Positions 8,952-16,738 of a stretch of DNA of 35,981 nucleotides are shown one piece after another (the stretch's first letter is position 1; every line of letters begins with the position of its first letter). The stretch comes from JBGSKV01 sp041740975 (lineage in GTDB: Bacteria > Bdellovibrionota_B > Oligoflexia > Oligoflexales > JALZUQ01). Under the pieces are notes generated by a model. The model did no database searches. It was not told the DNA's origin and was given only the letters and a program-made list of their open reading frames with translations. The stretch spans positions 1 through 35,981 of the forward strand of contig JBGSKV010000035.1 in assembly GCA_041740975.1 (NCBI GenBank). Reading direction: 5' to 3'. A program made the position numbers and the translations under genes.

Positions 8952-9013
8952 ATTGAAAATCCCCTTTGGATTTGGAGTCTTTGTCGTTTAATTCTAAAGC
9001 ATCAATACGTTAA

Positions 9014-9577
9014 GTGAAACTATATTTTGGTATTTCAGCAAATGCATGGCACTATAAACGTATGCACTACAAGGATTTGACAGCTTTCGCGAAGCCTGAC
9101 ACCCGACACACCGTGGCATATTTCCTCCAATTCCACGATCAGCACCTGAACTTTGCTTTTAAACTGAGTGGCCGTTTAGAGGATCTTTACATTCCGCCAA
9201 ATAAAGCCTCATTCGCTAAAGGCAATAAACTTTACGAACATACCTGCTTCGAGATTTTTTTGGCTAAAGTCGATGGTTCCTATGTTGAATGGAACTTCTC
9301 GCCTTCAAGTGCATGGAGTCAGTATTCGTTTCAGTCGTATCGGGAAAGACAAGGCCAGGCTGATATCAGCCAGCCACCTAAGTTTGACATACGTAAGGTA
9401 GGTGATGAACTCATCATTCTAGGTAAGCTTAATCCTGTCGGTTTCAGTCTTGTCGGAGTCAGTGCCGTTATTGAAGACGAAAATGGACTCCTAACCTATT
9501 GGGCTGTTAAACATGGAAAAGACAAACCGGATTTTCATGATGCTAAGTCATTTTTAAAATTATCGAGCATTAAATAA
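9014..9577 (+). CDS. DOMON-like domain protein of unknown function
   Basis: This 187-residue protein resembles the DOMON-like/CBM9-like family found as single-domain proteins in proteobacteria. The characteristic stretch EHTCFEIFL, then EWNFSPSSAWSQYSF, and a C-terminal KPDFHDAKSFL are visible. Related folds bind heme or sugars, but no function is known for this group. No signal peptide is seen. The start is GTG at 9014, directly after an in-frame stop, and no clear Shine-Dalgarno precedes it. A later ATG (residue 17) would remove little of the conserved core. Its 3' end overlaps the opposing TIGR01777 gene by 18 bp. Confidence 0.75.
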   Translation: MKLYFGISANAWHYKRMHYKDLTAFAKPDTRHTVAYFLQFHDQHLNFAFKLSGRLEDLYIPPNKASFAKGNKLYEHTCFEIFLAKVDGSYVEWNFSPSSAWSQYSFQSYRERQGQADISQPPKFDIRKVGDELIILGKLNPVGFSLVGVSAVIEDENGLLTYWAVKHGKDKPDFHDAKSFLKLSSIK

Positions 9578-10951
9578 TTCAGCAATCATCTTTCGCCGAT
9601 AAGAAAATATTTCCTCAACATCCTTATCCACCACCAAACCATAGGTTAAATTAGCCAAAAATCGGAAGGGCAAAATGTAAGTGACTTGGTCCGTCATGAG
9701 GGTACCTCCGGCCAATTCTTCAAACTTGTGAACGTGATGCCACGTTTTGTATGGTCCTTTCAGTTGAATATCCGTGAAACTTTGTGGTGGCTGCCACTGG
9801 GCGATTAGGGTTCTCCATCGCATGGGTACTCCGCGTACTCGAATCCAATAGTTAATGAGAGTTCCTTGCTGGAGTTCCTCAGTAGATTTATCCAGAATCT
9901 TAAACTTTAACTTCCGCGGTGAAAGCTTTTCCAGGTTTTGTTCATTGGCAAAAAAATGCCATAATTGATCAGGGGTCTTTGCAATCCACTGTTCTCTGAC
10001 AAGCAACTGTGCGCCTCTACGCGGGGCGGATTCAATCAAATCTTGAAGCGCCATTTCGATAGTGGGAAACTGAAAAACAAATCCCAAATCATTGACTTTG
10101 GACGGCTGACATCGTTGACTGCCTAGTACCACAACTGCGGACTTTCCTAGGATAGCTTTGACAGCTAGCTTGGGCGCAAAAGCGGGACTTGTGATGCCTA
10201 TGGATTGGTTCAATGCAGCATGAAACGCTTTGAAACGTACAGGATTAGGCGACGTGCAATTGATTGGCCCGTCATACTGGTTTAATTCGATTGCGGCTAC
10301 AAACATGCTGACAACGTCAGCAATGTGTATCCAACTCAACCATTGCTTTCCATTTCCGAGAACAGCGCCAAGACGTTTAAGGTACAGCGACATAAGCTGA
10401 GGAAGTGCACCACCGGTTAAACCCAAAATAATTCCATGACGAAGGATGATGCGCCGAATACCAGCGGTCTCTAAAGGTCGACTGGCATTTTCCCAATCAA
10501 CACAAAGTTGGCCTAAAAAATCTTTTCCCGGTACAGAGCTTTCGTCGAGGATTTCATCAGCGCGATCGCCGTAGTAACCAATTGCGGAAGACTGCAAATA
10601 TACTTCAGGCTTGTATTCAGCCTTTAAAATAGCATCGGTGAGGGCCTTTGTGACATCCACTCGAGATGATCGTATTTGCTTACGATAGGCACTTGTCCAT
10701 CTCTTGCCTACTATGGGGGTACCAGCCAAATTAATGACGATATCTATTTTTTTTGTAAAGATTTTATGGAGATCATTATGATTATGGTCATCCAGATCGA
10801 ATAGCTCACAAGGAAAACTAAGCTGGCCCTTATTTTTTTGTGCTTTACGGCCAGTCGCGAAAAGTTGGAAGCCTTTTCGTGCGAGCGCGATTCCGATCTG
10901 CTGACCCACAAACCCAGTGCCGCCAACGATTAAGACTTTCTTGACATTCAT
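9560..10951 (-). CDS. TIGR01777-type SDR/epimerase fused to a C-terminal SRPBCC domain
   Basis: This 463-residue two-domain protein has an N-terminal extended SDR part (about 1-300). It carries a Rossmann GGTGFVG motif near the start, an SSAIGYYGDR segment and the family's C-terminal DUF1731-like block (SQRCQPSKVNDLGF). E. coli YfcH is the single-domain relative. The last 155 residues are SRPBCC/START-like (REQWIAKTPDQLWHFFANEQNLEKLSP). That domain usually forms a hydrophobic ligand pocket. The combination suggests an NAD(P)-dependent enzyme acting on a bulky hydrophobic or polyketide-like ligand, but the substrate is unknown. I prefer the ATG at 10951 after GGGCGGGGGTG. A GTG at 10957 is possible and adds two residues. 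Confidence 0.88.
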   Translation of the reverse strand: MNVKKVLIVGGTGFVGQQIGIALARKGFQLFATGRKAQKNKGQLSFPCELFDLDDHNHNDLHKIFTKKIDIVINLAGTPIVGKRWTSAYRKQIRSSRVDVTKALTDAILKAEYKPEVYLQSSAIGYYGDRADEILDESSVPGKDFLGQLCVDWENASRPLETAGIRRIILRHGIILGLTGGALPQLMSLYLKRLGAVLGNGKQWLSWIHIADVVSMFVAAIELNQYDGPINCTSPNPVRFKAFHAALNQSIGITSPAFAPKLAVKAILGKSAVVVLGSQRCQPSKVNDLGFVFQFPTIEMALQDLIESAPRRGAQLLVREQWIAKTPDQLWHFFANEQNLEKLSPRKLKFKILDKSTEELQQGTLINYWIRVRGVPMRWRTLIAQWQPPQSFTDIQLKGPYKTWHHVHKFEELAGGTLMTDQVTYILPFRFLANLTYGLVVDKDVEEIFSYRRKMIAELFNAR

Positions 10952-11058
10952 ATTCACCCCCGCCCAACGGCGTTCACTTATACCATGAAATGAAGAGCTG
11001 AGACATGTTTGACCGAAAATGAAAGGCTTCGTCCATAATGTTTGATAGAATACGTTAA

Positions 11059-11955
11059 ATGAAATGGAACATAAATATGATTATATGGAAAAGCACTACC
11101 GCTGGACTTATTGTCTTGCTGAGTTTGACTCTAAGTTGCTCACCCAAAAAAAAGAGTTCAATAGTTGACCCTACAAATGACACAAAAGGTGCTTATCCCA
11201 TCGTACTTCAACATGGGCTGATGGATGGAGGTCTAGTGACGCCTTTCAAAAATATTCAAATCGAACTGAATAAATTACGTCCAACTTTTAGTTACGAAGT
11301 CTCCCCAGCTGATCATATCGCCGTGCGTGGTAAAGAGTTGGCCGCGAACATTGACAAAGTACTGGCTTCCACCGGTGCTGCGAAAGTCAATATCATTGCT
11401 CTTTCCATGGGTGGACTGGACGCGCGTTACGCAATCTCTACACTGAAATATGGGAATCGAGTGGCTACTTTGACTACCGTTTCCACGCCACACCGCGGCA
11501 CTCCGATTGCCGACCAGGTTACGAACCAAAAAGCTTTTTCACCGTTCTTATCAATTTTTTCATCGTTGGCGGGTTTGACTGGTGATAACGTGAAACTAAA
11601 AAATGCTATTGCGGACCTGAGTGAAGAATACGTAACGAAAACCTTTAATCCACAAAACCTAGACGATAGCCAAGTGAAGTATCAGTCTTGGGGAGCGATC
11701 AGTGGAATTGGTTCCGGTGATTCCATTAAAGCCGTACTATTGCCAGGCTGGTCATATATAAAGGATATTCGAGGTCCGAATGATGGTCTCGTGCCTGTTT
11801 CTTCAGCTAAATGGGGTACTTTTAAAGGCACTATCGTTGCCGATCATATTGATCTCTCCGACCACAGTACATTTGATGGTCTTTTCAATGGAAAGTTTGA
11901 CGCAATAGGCTTTTATAAGAAGATTGTTGCGGATCTAGTATCGCAGAGCTATTAA
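11059..11955 (+). CDS. Alpha/beta-hydrolase lipase, predicted lipoprotein
   Basis: This 298-residue protein has a signal peptide ending in LTLSC, so it is probably lipid-anchored. It matches triacylglycerol lipases related to the Pseudomonas/Burkholderia LipA families: oxyanion segment QHGLMDGG, nucleophile elbow ALSMGGLDARY (Ser in place of the usual GHSxG context), STPHRGTPIAD, the Asp in GPNDGLVPV and the His in ADHIDLSDH. The nucleophile motif lacks the customary Gly-His before Ser, which is unusual but seen in variants. Likely role: hydrolysis of lipids or esters at the cell surface. The ORF start has no clear ribosome-binding site, and an ATG six codons later is also plausible. The hemH gene begins 6 nt after its stop, so the two are probably co-transcribed. 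Confidence 0.85.
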   Translation: MKWNINMIIWKSTTAGLIVLLSLTLSCSPKKKSSIVDPTNDTKGAYPIVLQHGLMDGGLVTPFKNIQIELNKLRPTFSYEVSPADHIAVRGKELAANIDKVLASTGAAKVNIIALSMGGLDARYAISTLKYGNRVATLTTVSTPHRGTPIADQVTNQKAFSPFLSIFSSLAGLTGDNVKLKNAIADLSEEYVTKTFNPQNLDDSQVKYQSWGAISGIGSGDSIKAVLLPGWSYIKDIRGPNDGLVPVSSAKWGTFKGTIVADHIDLSDHSTFDGLFNGKFDAIGFYKKIVADLVSQSY

Positions 11956-11961
11956 CTTAAA

Positions 11962-12984
11962 ATGAAAACTGGACTTCTACTCATCAACCTAGGTACTCCG
12001 AAAGATTGCACGGAACGTGCCGTGCGCGTTTACCTGAAAGAATTTCTATCAGATCCGCTCGTCATCGATATTCATCCGATACTTCGGACTTTACTTCTTC
12101 GATTTATCATATTGCCTTTTCGTAGCAAAAAATCCGCAGCGGCCTATCAAAAAATCTGGCTAAAAGAAGGATCTCCGCTTTTAGTTTATTCGCAAAGATT
12201 CTTTAAAAAAATTGAAGAAAAACTGGGACCGAATGTTCACGTTCAGTTGGCTATGCGGTATCAAGAACCCTCCGTTCAAAAAGCCTTGCAAAGTTTTAAA
12301 AGGTTTGGAGTTGAGCGAATCGTTGTTTTTCCATTGTTTCCACAATATTCATTGGCGGCATGGGAATCGGCGACTCGTCATGTTTGGAACTTGGCGGAAG
12401 GCAAATGGCCATCCGACAAACTGGATGTCATTCCCCCTTTCTATCACCACGACGAATTCATCAAGGCGTGGGCGCAAATCGGCCGTAAGCACTTAGGCGA
12501 GTTTACACCTGACAAAATTTTGATGAGTTTTCATGGGATTCCTGAGCGACACTGTCGAAAAACAGTCCCAGCCGACTCCAACTGCTGTGAGGTTGCTGAT
12601 TGTTGCAATATTATGAGTGCCCGCAATCGAAACTGCTACCGAGCCCAGTGTTTCGTAACGGCGAAAATGTTGGCCAAGGAACTAAATCTTTCTGATGATG
12701 ATTGGCAAATTTGCTTTCAATCTAGATTAGGTCGAACGCCTTGGATTAAGCCCTACACTGATGAAGTCATCAAAGAACTTGCGGCTAGCGGGGTGAAAAA
12801 AGTTTCGGTTTTCTGTCCTTCTTTTGTTACGGATTGTTTGGAAACCTCTGAAGAAATAGCGATGCGCGCCAAAGAAGATTTTATTGCGGCGGGAGGCGAA
12901 CAGCTGGAACTGGTGCCGTCTTTAAATGCAGATGATCATTGGATCGATTCTGCTGCTAACATTGCTCGAAAATATATAGATTAA
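11962..12984 (+). CDS. hemH: Ferrochelatase with an internal cysteine cluster
   Basis: This 340-residue enzyme inserts Fe2+ into protoporphyrin (the last heme step) or, in some lineages, into coproporphyrin. Family marks are GLLLINLGTP at the start, SFHGIPERH with catalytic His191, and SFVTDCLET with Glu294. Between them lies a Cys-rich insert: Cys198, 208, 209, 214, 215, 225 and 230. Some bacterial ferrochelatases are known to bind a [2Fe-2S] cluster through internal cysteines, and this segment looks like that class. It starts 6 nt after the lipase gene. Its stop codon is directly followed by the repeat element. A BFD-like [2Fe-2S] gene faces it from the other side of that element. Confidence 0.95.
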   Translation: MKTGLLLINLGTPKDCTERAVRVYLKEFLSDPLVIDIHPILRTLLLRFIILPFRSKKSAAAYQKIWLKEGSPLLVYSQRFFKKIEEKLGPNVHVQLAMRYQEPSVQKALQSFKRFGVERIVVFPLFPQYSLAAWESATRHVWNLAEGKWPSDKLDVIPPFYHHDEFIKAWAQIGRKHLGEFTPDKILMSFHGIPERHCRKTVPADSNCCEVADCCNIMSARNRNCYRAQCFVTAKMLAKELNLSDDDWQICFQSRLGRTPWIKPYTDEVIKELAASGVKKVSVFCPSFVTDCLETSEEIAMRAKEDFIAAGGEQLELVPSLNADDHWIDSAANIARKYID

Positions 12985-13073
12985 TGAACGGCCGCTCCGC
13001 GGCCGGATATCTAGATTTGCTCCGCCATTCGCACTCACAGTTTTCAATTCTTTGGTTGATTGGTCCGGTTATC

Positions 13074-13139
13074 CCGGCTTAAATTTGTCTGGGCGGTGTC
13101 GGCTGATGCAGCCTCAATGCCCAGCCAAATTTAAGCCGG
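13074..13139. repeat. Long central hairpin of repeat copy 1
   Basis: CCGGCTTAAATTTG, a mismatch and CTGGGC (13074-13094) pair with 13119-13139: a 21-nt arm with one mismatch. The loop contains a smaller GGCTG/CAGCC hairpin. The arms of the wider element continue the pairing outward. Copy 2 reaches the first arm of this hairpin exactly at the window end. Confidence 0.8.
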
Positions 13140-13484
13140 CTCAACCGTCCCAGCCAACCATCGGGTGAAAACTGTGACGGCGAGGCTGCGCACACGAGTG
13201 CGTGACAGCACGAGTTGCATCCGCAACGGTAGCTCGAGTGAGGGATCCAGTTTGGCGGAGCCTCACTGTTGGAGATTTTGCACTTTGCGAACGGTTGGGT
13301 AAAACTTCCCAGCACTGTCTCGAGAGGGGGTTGTGAGCGCAGGACGCGCGAACACCAGCGCAGCCTGGGCAGGAGCTCTGGTACAAATAAAAATCCCCGT
13401 GGATAAGCACGTGTCTGCCGAGCCGGCGAGGGAGAAGAGCGTACCCTCTGAACACCACTTTGAAAAATTTCGACCAACTCTTCG

Positions 13485-13519
13485 CAAAAAACAAAAGCTC
13501 CGCCTGTGAAAGGCGGAGC
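13485..13519 (-). terminator. Intrinsic terminator inside repeat copy 1, serving the BFD-like operon
   Basis: On the minus strand GCTCCGCC and GGCGGAGC form a perfect 8-bp stem with a 7-nt loop, followed by TTTTGTTTTTT. This is a textbook Rho-independent terminator, about 50 bp past the BFD-like gene's stop. It is part of the repeat and is conserved in copy 2. Confidence 0.85.
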
Positions 13520-13570
13520 AAATTTAGATATCCGGCCGCGAAGCGGCCGAATGTTCAAAAAACTATAGTT

Positions 13571-13852
13571 TTAATCATTTTGTTCAGTGGATTCACTGCC
13601 AGAATTTTTGGCTTTTTCCTTGGATTCTTTGATGCGTTTCAAAAGTGCTTTGATGCGGGGACCACAGCGTCGCCCCTGGCAACCTCCGTTGCCAGTACCC
13701 ACTGCCTGATTGACCTCTGCGACCGTGTCGCAGTGTTTGATACCTTTTAAAACTCGACCGAGATTGATGCCCTTGCAAATGCAAACCACCTGATTCATTT
13801 GCTTGGCAAGGCGTTCTTTCTCGAGGATTTCAGGATCTTTGATTTCGTCCAT
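13571..13852 (-). CDS. BFD-like [2Fe-2S] ferredoxin domain protein
   Basis: At 93 residues, this is a bacterioferritin-associated-ferredoxin-type fold with the four-cysteine spacing of the family: Cys24-x-Cys26 and Cys58-x4-Cys63 (VVCICKGI and GGCQGRRCGP). A helical, charged C-terminal tail is added. Stand-alone BFD proteins pass electrons to bacterioferritin to release iron; BFD domains also occur in nitrite reductases and other redox enzymes. It follows the CPBP gene by 16 nt, so it is likely the last gene of a three-gene operon. It faces hemH across the repeat element, which makes an iron or heme role attractive but unproven. The ribosome-binding site is weak. Confidence 0.85.
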   Translation of the reverse strand: MDEIKDPEILEKERLAKQMNQVVCICKGINLGRVLKGIKHCDTVAEVNQAVGTGNGGCQGRRCGPRIKALLKRIKESKEKAKNSGSESTEQND

Positions 13853-13868
13853 TTATAGTTAAACCTAA

Positions 13869-14567
13869 CTAGGTAGAATAAAACATGTTGAGCCATATCA
13901 GCCACCGGCTATCGACCCATTTGAAGAGTATCACACTAAAATTTGCGGTCATATGCAACAATACGATCGTAGTAAGCTTGCGCCGAGTAACATAAAGAAA
14001 CTCACATGTTATCCCCAACAATAAAACTCCAAGAGGGATTGCCGTAAACCATTTGAGCGGTTCATAGAAAAAAGCTCCCATCGTGTGAGCTAAGCAAAAC
14101 AGTAAGACTGAAAAATAGCTGCCCCACCAGCGCCCGAGCTTACGGCGAAAATATTCGCCGAAACCCACGCGAAAGGTAAGTTCTTCAACGAGCGGAATCC
14201 ATATCACCCACAGCCAATCTTCCCAGTGAAGGGCAAGTTGCTGACTATGACCCATAGCATAGCTCGTCACTGCCAAAGCTAAGCATACGGCACCAATCAA
14301 TAACGGAGTGTAGTCCAGGAAAGCATATTTTTTGCTAAGATTCGAAGAGGCGCTGAAAAGCTCTTTTCGATGAACATATATGACGATGGCTGCAATGATG
14401 GAGTTAACTGTTGCTGCGCCTAACCAGTACACTTCACTTTCGTAACATGCGGCCAAATCGTAGAGATAATAAAGGGCTATGGCTAACGCAAGACAGTAGA
14501 CGAAACCCGTTAGGATTTGTCTACTGTCGGAGATCCAACTTGTATGGGGACTAAACTTGCCAAGCAC
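13869..14567 (-). CDS. CPBP-family intramembrane metalloprotease (Rce1/ABI-like)
   Basis: This 232-residue membrane protein has about seven hydrophobic segments. The family's catalytic motifs are present: EExxxR (Glu128-Glu129 to Arg133, VEELTFR), the FxxxH motif (LLFCLAH, His161) and HxxxN (His205, Asn209 in HMTANF). CPBP proteases act inside the membrane; bacterial members are linked to prenyl-protein-like processing, bacteriocin self-immunity or unknown substrates. Translation appears to start at a GTG (14567) that overlaps the end of the REC-PilZ gene by 17 nt, which suggests translational coupling. No substrate candidate is evident in the operon. Confidence 0.82.
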   Translation of the reverse strand: MLGKFSPHTSWISDSRQILTGFVYCLALAIALYYLYDLAACYESEVYWLGAATVNSIIAAIVIYVHRKELFSASSNLSKKYAFLDYTPLLIGAVCLALAVTSYAMGHSQQLALHWEDWLWVIWIPLVEELTFRVGFGEYFRRKLGRWWGSYFSVLLFCLAHTMGAFFYEPLKWFTAIPLGVLLLGITCEFLYVTRRKLTTIVLLHMTANFSVILFKWVDSRWLIWLNMFYST

Positions 14568-15294
14568 GTAAGAAATCTTCTAAACCTTGCTTTTGGACTT
14601 CCGTAAGTCTCGCAAATTGCAAGCCCACCTGATCTTTTGAAATCCAAGCGATACTGGCCTTGAATTTTTTCTCAGTGGTACGAGAAGGTTTTTTATTTGG
14701 ATCTTTTGGCTTGCGTGCATTCGAAGGCATCGCAATGGAAATCATGACTTCTTGGTTGCGTTTAAGTTTTTTCGCTTCATCACTTACTACGCAAGCTCCG
14801 CCTAGACTAAGCGTCTTTAAAACTCCGATAAACTTCGGAGCGCGCTTACCACGACCCGCAGCTTTGGCGATCATCATGGTATCGAGGGGGGATACTTCGA
14901 ATCTTTTGCCGACGCGTTTTCCGTCCACTAGGAAGTGATCAATTTTCTGACTCAGGGCTTCTGCACGAACAGGCTTTGGAATCCATCCACCAGAATCGTT
15001 ATAGGCAAACAGATGCTCGGCAACAGCCTTTTCCACCATTGGATCGGGATAGGCCGTCAGCAAAATAGGATTTTTGAAGAACTTACGCATTGCCATAATT
15101 AGAGACACGCCATCAGCGTCCGGTAAATCGAAGTCGACCATACAAAGATCAGGCTTCTCTCGCTTCGCAATCTCTAAGCCTAAGGCTGCTGTTCCTGCCG
15201 TCAATACTTTGACGCCGGGAATTTTATCCTTAAAAATCTCGGAACTCATTACCAAGCTAGCTTTTCCCGTGTCGATAATAAGAACCGTTGGCAT
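14551..15294 (-). CDS. Response-regulator receiver domain with C-terminal PilZ domain
   Basis: This 247-residue protein carries an N-terminal receiver domain (1-125) with phospho-acceptor Asp54 (MVDFDLPD), Thr79-like LLTAY and Lys108 (PKPV). The usual N-terminal acidic pair is reduced to Asp8-Thr9, so Mg2+ binding and phosphorylation may be altered. Residues 126-247 are PilZ-like: RVGKR (Arg-x3-Arg-type c-di-GMP motif), a TLSLGGACV turn and a final QVGLQFARL strand. PilZ domains bind c-di-GMP and control motility, pili or secretion. There is no DNA-binding domain. AAGGAG lies about 9 nt before the ATG at 15294. It is the first gene of a minus-strand operon with the CPBP protease and the BFD-like protein. 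Confidence 0.85.
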   Translation of the reverse strand: MPTVLIIDTGKASLVMSSEIFKDKIPGVKVLTAGTAALGLEIAKREKPDLCMVDFDLPDADGVSLIMAMRKFFKNPILLTAYPDPMVEKAVAEHLFAYNDSGGWIPKPVRAEALSQKIDHFLVDGKRVGKRFEVSPLDTMMIAKAAGRGKRAPKFIGVLKTLSLGGACVVSDEAKKLKRNQEVMISIAMPSNARKPKDPNKKPSRTTEKKFKASIAWISKDQVGLQFARLTEVQKQGLEDFLRAWQV

Positions 15295-15556
15295 AAATCA
15301 TGCTCCTTATGAATGCTTTGAATTTTATTTGGAGAGGAGGGGCAAGAACTAGAAATACGATAGTGTTATCTATCCGTTCTATGAACCTAACTGAACACGC
15401 ATATCTTAAGTTTTGCCTCTATATATCCATTATACCTAAACCACATTCGACTTTCTAGCCCTACCCCAACCCAAAGTGTCGGCAGGTTCTAAAGCTTTCC
15501 CACGAACGTCCGAAAAGGTCAGTAAATACAGGATACTCGCATTGAGATTTACGCGC

Positions 15557-16690
15557 ATGAATTTGAGCATTCACAGAGCTCGGTCTGATTTCAGATCGAC
15601 GTGTTTCGTTTCTATTTTTGTAGTTTTGTTTCTGCAAAGTTCGTTTTCATTTGCGGTCAGTTCACACTACAAACGCAATTCACTTTTTATAAAAGAACTT
15701 TCTGATCTTAAAGCGAGCATTGATTTAAACTATAGTGAAACCATAGAAAATGTCGATATCCCAAAGGCGAAAATCAAAAAACGATTGAATCTTTCTAAGA
15801 AAGACAAACGAGTCGAGCCAATCCAACTTTTAGTCAAACCAGATAAACATAGTATTCGAGTTCTCGCGCAGAGCCTAGCTCGCGACAAAAAAGAACGTGA
15901 AGTTGAAAAATTGTTAAACGAAAGACTTCGCACGGCTAGTACCCACGATCGTATGGAAAATCGCAAAGTCATTGACCTGGTAAAGCCGGATTTCCGTTAT
16001 GTGAGTCCATTAAAATTTGCGCAATTTTTTTCTCGCACGCACCACAATGTTCAGGTCGACTCCAACACTCTTAGGAACTCACCAGCATTGATGACGGAAT
16101 TAAAAAGCCAACTTGAACATTACTTAACAGACGATGAAATTAAAAACTTTGTCACTCGAGTAAAAAAGCAACCCACTGTTTCTGTGGACGAGAACTTGCT
16201 GCCCCCATTCGCACGCAAAGTCGTAAAAAAATATACGGTCTTTCGCGGACCAAATTGTTTCCACGCAGCTGTTGCTTTCAATTCACCTGCGATTCCGTTC
16301 TCTCAATATCTCAACGTGACGATCGAAAACGATTACCACCGCGCCATGATCAACTACGATGAGCTTTGGCGGATTCTTCAAACTTATTTCTATGAAGTGA
16401 AAAGTGACCAACCGCTCAAATATGGCGATGTCCTGGTCTTTTTCGATATTGATGACAAGGAGCCCATTAACTACCGCTGGATCAAGCACGCTGCTGCCTA
16501 CCTCTTTGGGCCTTACACCTTTTCTAAAGGCTCCAAGTCGGCAAATACGCCTTACACGGTCAAAACTCTGAGCGAAGAGTGGGAAACCTGGAAAAAATAC
16601 ACCAAAAACATGGGGGTTAAGGTCTATCGTAACACCCAACGCGACCCCAAAAACGGCGCCCCAAAAGACTTACTTGACTGGATGTATTAA
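15557..16690 (+). CDS. Secreted hypothetical protein, possibly a papain-fold (NlpC/P60-like) peptidase
   Basis: I do not recognise this 377-residue protein with confidence. An N-terminal hydrophobic segment (about 15-32, ending SFSFA) looks like a cleavable signal. Residues 40-220 are Lys/Arg/Glu-rich and probably helical. The C-terminal part has GPNCFHAAVAF (Cys234), KYGDVLVFFDI (289-297) and IKHAAAYLFG (His311). The order Cys, then GD-hydrophobic strand, then His is what NlpC/P60-type cell-wall peptidases show, so a cysteine peptidase or related fold is possible. The start is uncertain: the frame is open to 15476, but the ATG at 15557 places the signal properly. The ribosome-binding site is weak. 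Its stop lies 48 bp before the RlmC-like gene, so they may be co-transcribed. Confidence 0.65.
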   Translation: MNLSIHRARSDFRSTCFVSIFVVLFLQSSFSFAVSSHYKRNSLFIKELSDLKASIDLNYSETIENVDIPKAKIKKRLNLSKKDKRVEPIQLLVKPDKHSIRVLAQSLARDKKEREVEKLLNERLRTASTHDRMENRKVIDLVKPDFRYVSPLKFAQFFSRTHHNVQVDSNTLRNSPALMTELKSQLEHYLTDDEIKNFVTRVKKQPTVSVDENLLPPFARKVVKKYTVFRGPNCFHAAVAFNSPAIPFSQYLNVTIENDYHRAMINYDELWRILQTYFYEVKSDQPLKYGDVLVFFDIDDKEPINYRWIKHAAAYLFGPYTFSKGSKSANTPYTVKTLSEEWETWKKYTKNMGVKVYRNTQRDPKNGAPKDLLDWMY

Positions 16691-16738
16691 AAAGCTAAAA
16701 CAGCGGTTACATCTTTTACCGCTTGGACCCCAATCACC

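Larger units (their letters stand above)
12985..13557. repeat. 573-bp inverted-repeat element (copy 1), MITE-like, no transposase
   Basis: Both ends carry the same roughly 40-bp sequence in opposite orientation: TGAAC, a CGGCCGC/GCGGCCG hairpin, GGATATCTA(A/G)ATTTGCTCCGCC. Inside, 13030-13094 and 13119-13183 form a second, longer imperfect inverted repeat around a central hairpin. The right half adds further structured DNA and a terminator hairpin. A second copy in opposite orientation begins at 35743 with about 94% identity over the shared core by eye. The element fills the whole gap between convergent hemH and the BFD-like gene. The longest ORFs do not hold one frame across both copies, because a T-run differs by one base, so I regard it as non-coding. 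It could be a miniature inverted-repeat transposable element or a structured RNA or terminator module. Confidence 0.85.

Noticed and set aside
7866..9013. Mg2+-sensing leader upstream of corA
   Set aside because: Only 62 bp separate corA from the divergent gene, too little for a known Mg2+ riboswitch.
12985..13557. Insertion sequence with transposase
   Set aside because: Terminal inverted repeats are present but there is no transposase frame, so only a MITE-like label is supported.
13079..13558. Open frames of 126-159 codons inside repeat copy 1 and similar frames in copy 2
   Set aside because: The frames do not stay aligned between copies because a T-run differs by one base, differences between copies are often non-synonymous, and the composition follows the hairpins. 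Best read as non-coding.
16693..16728. Hairpin AGCGGT/ACCGCT before the RlmC-like gene as a terminator
   Set aside because: The stem is only 6 bp with a 10-nt loop and no T-run follows it.
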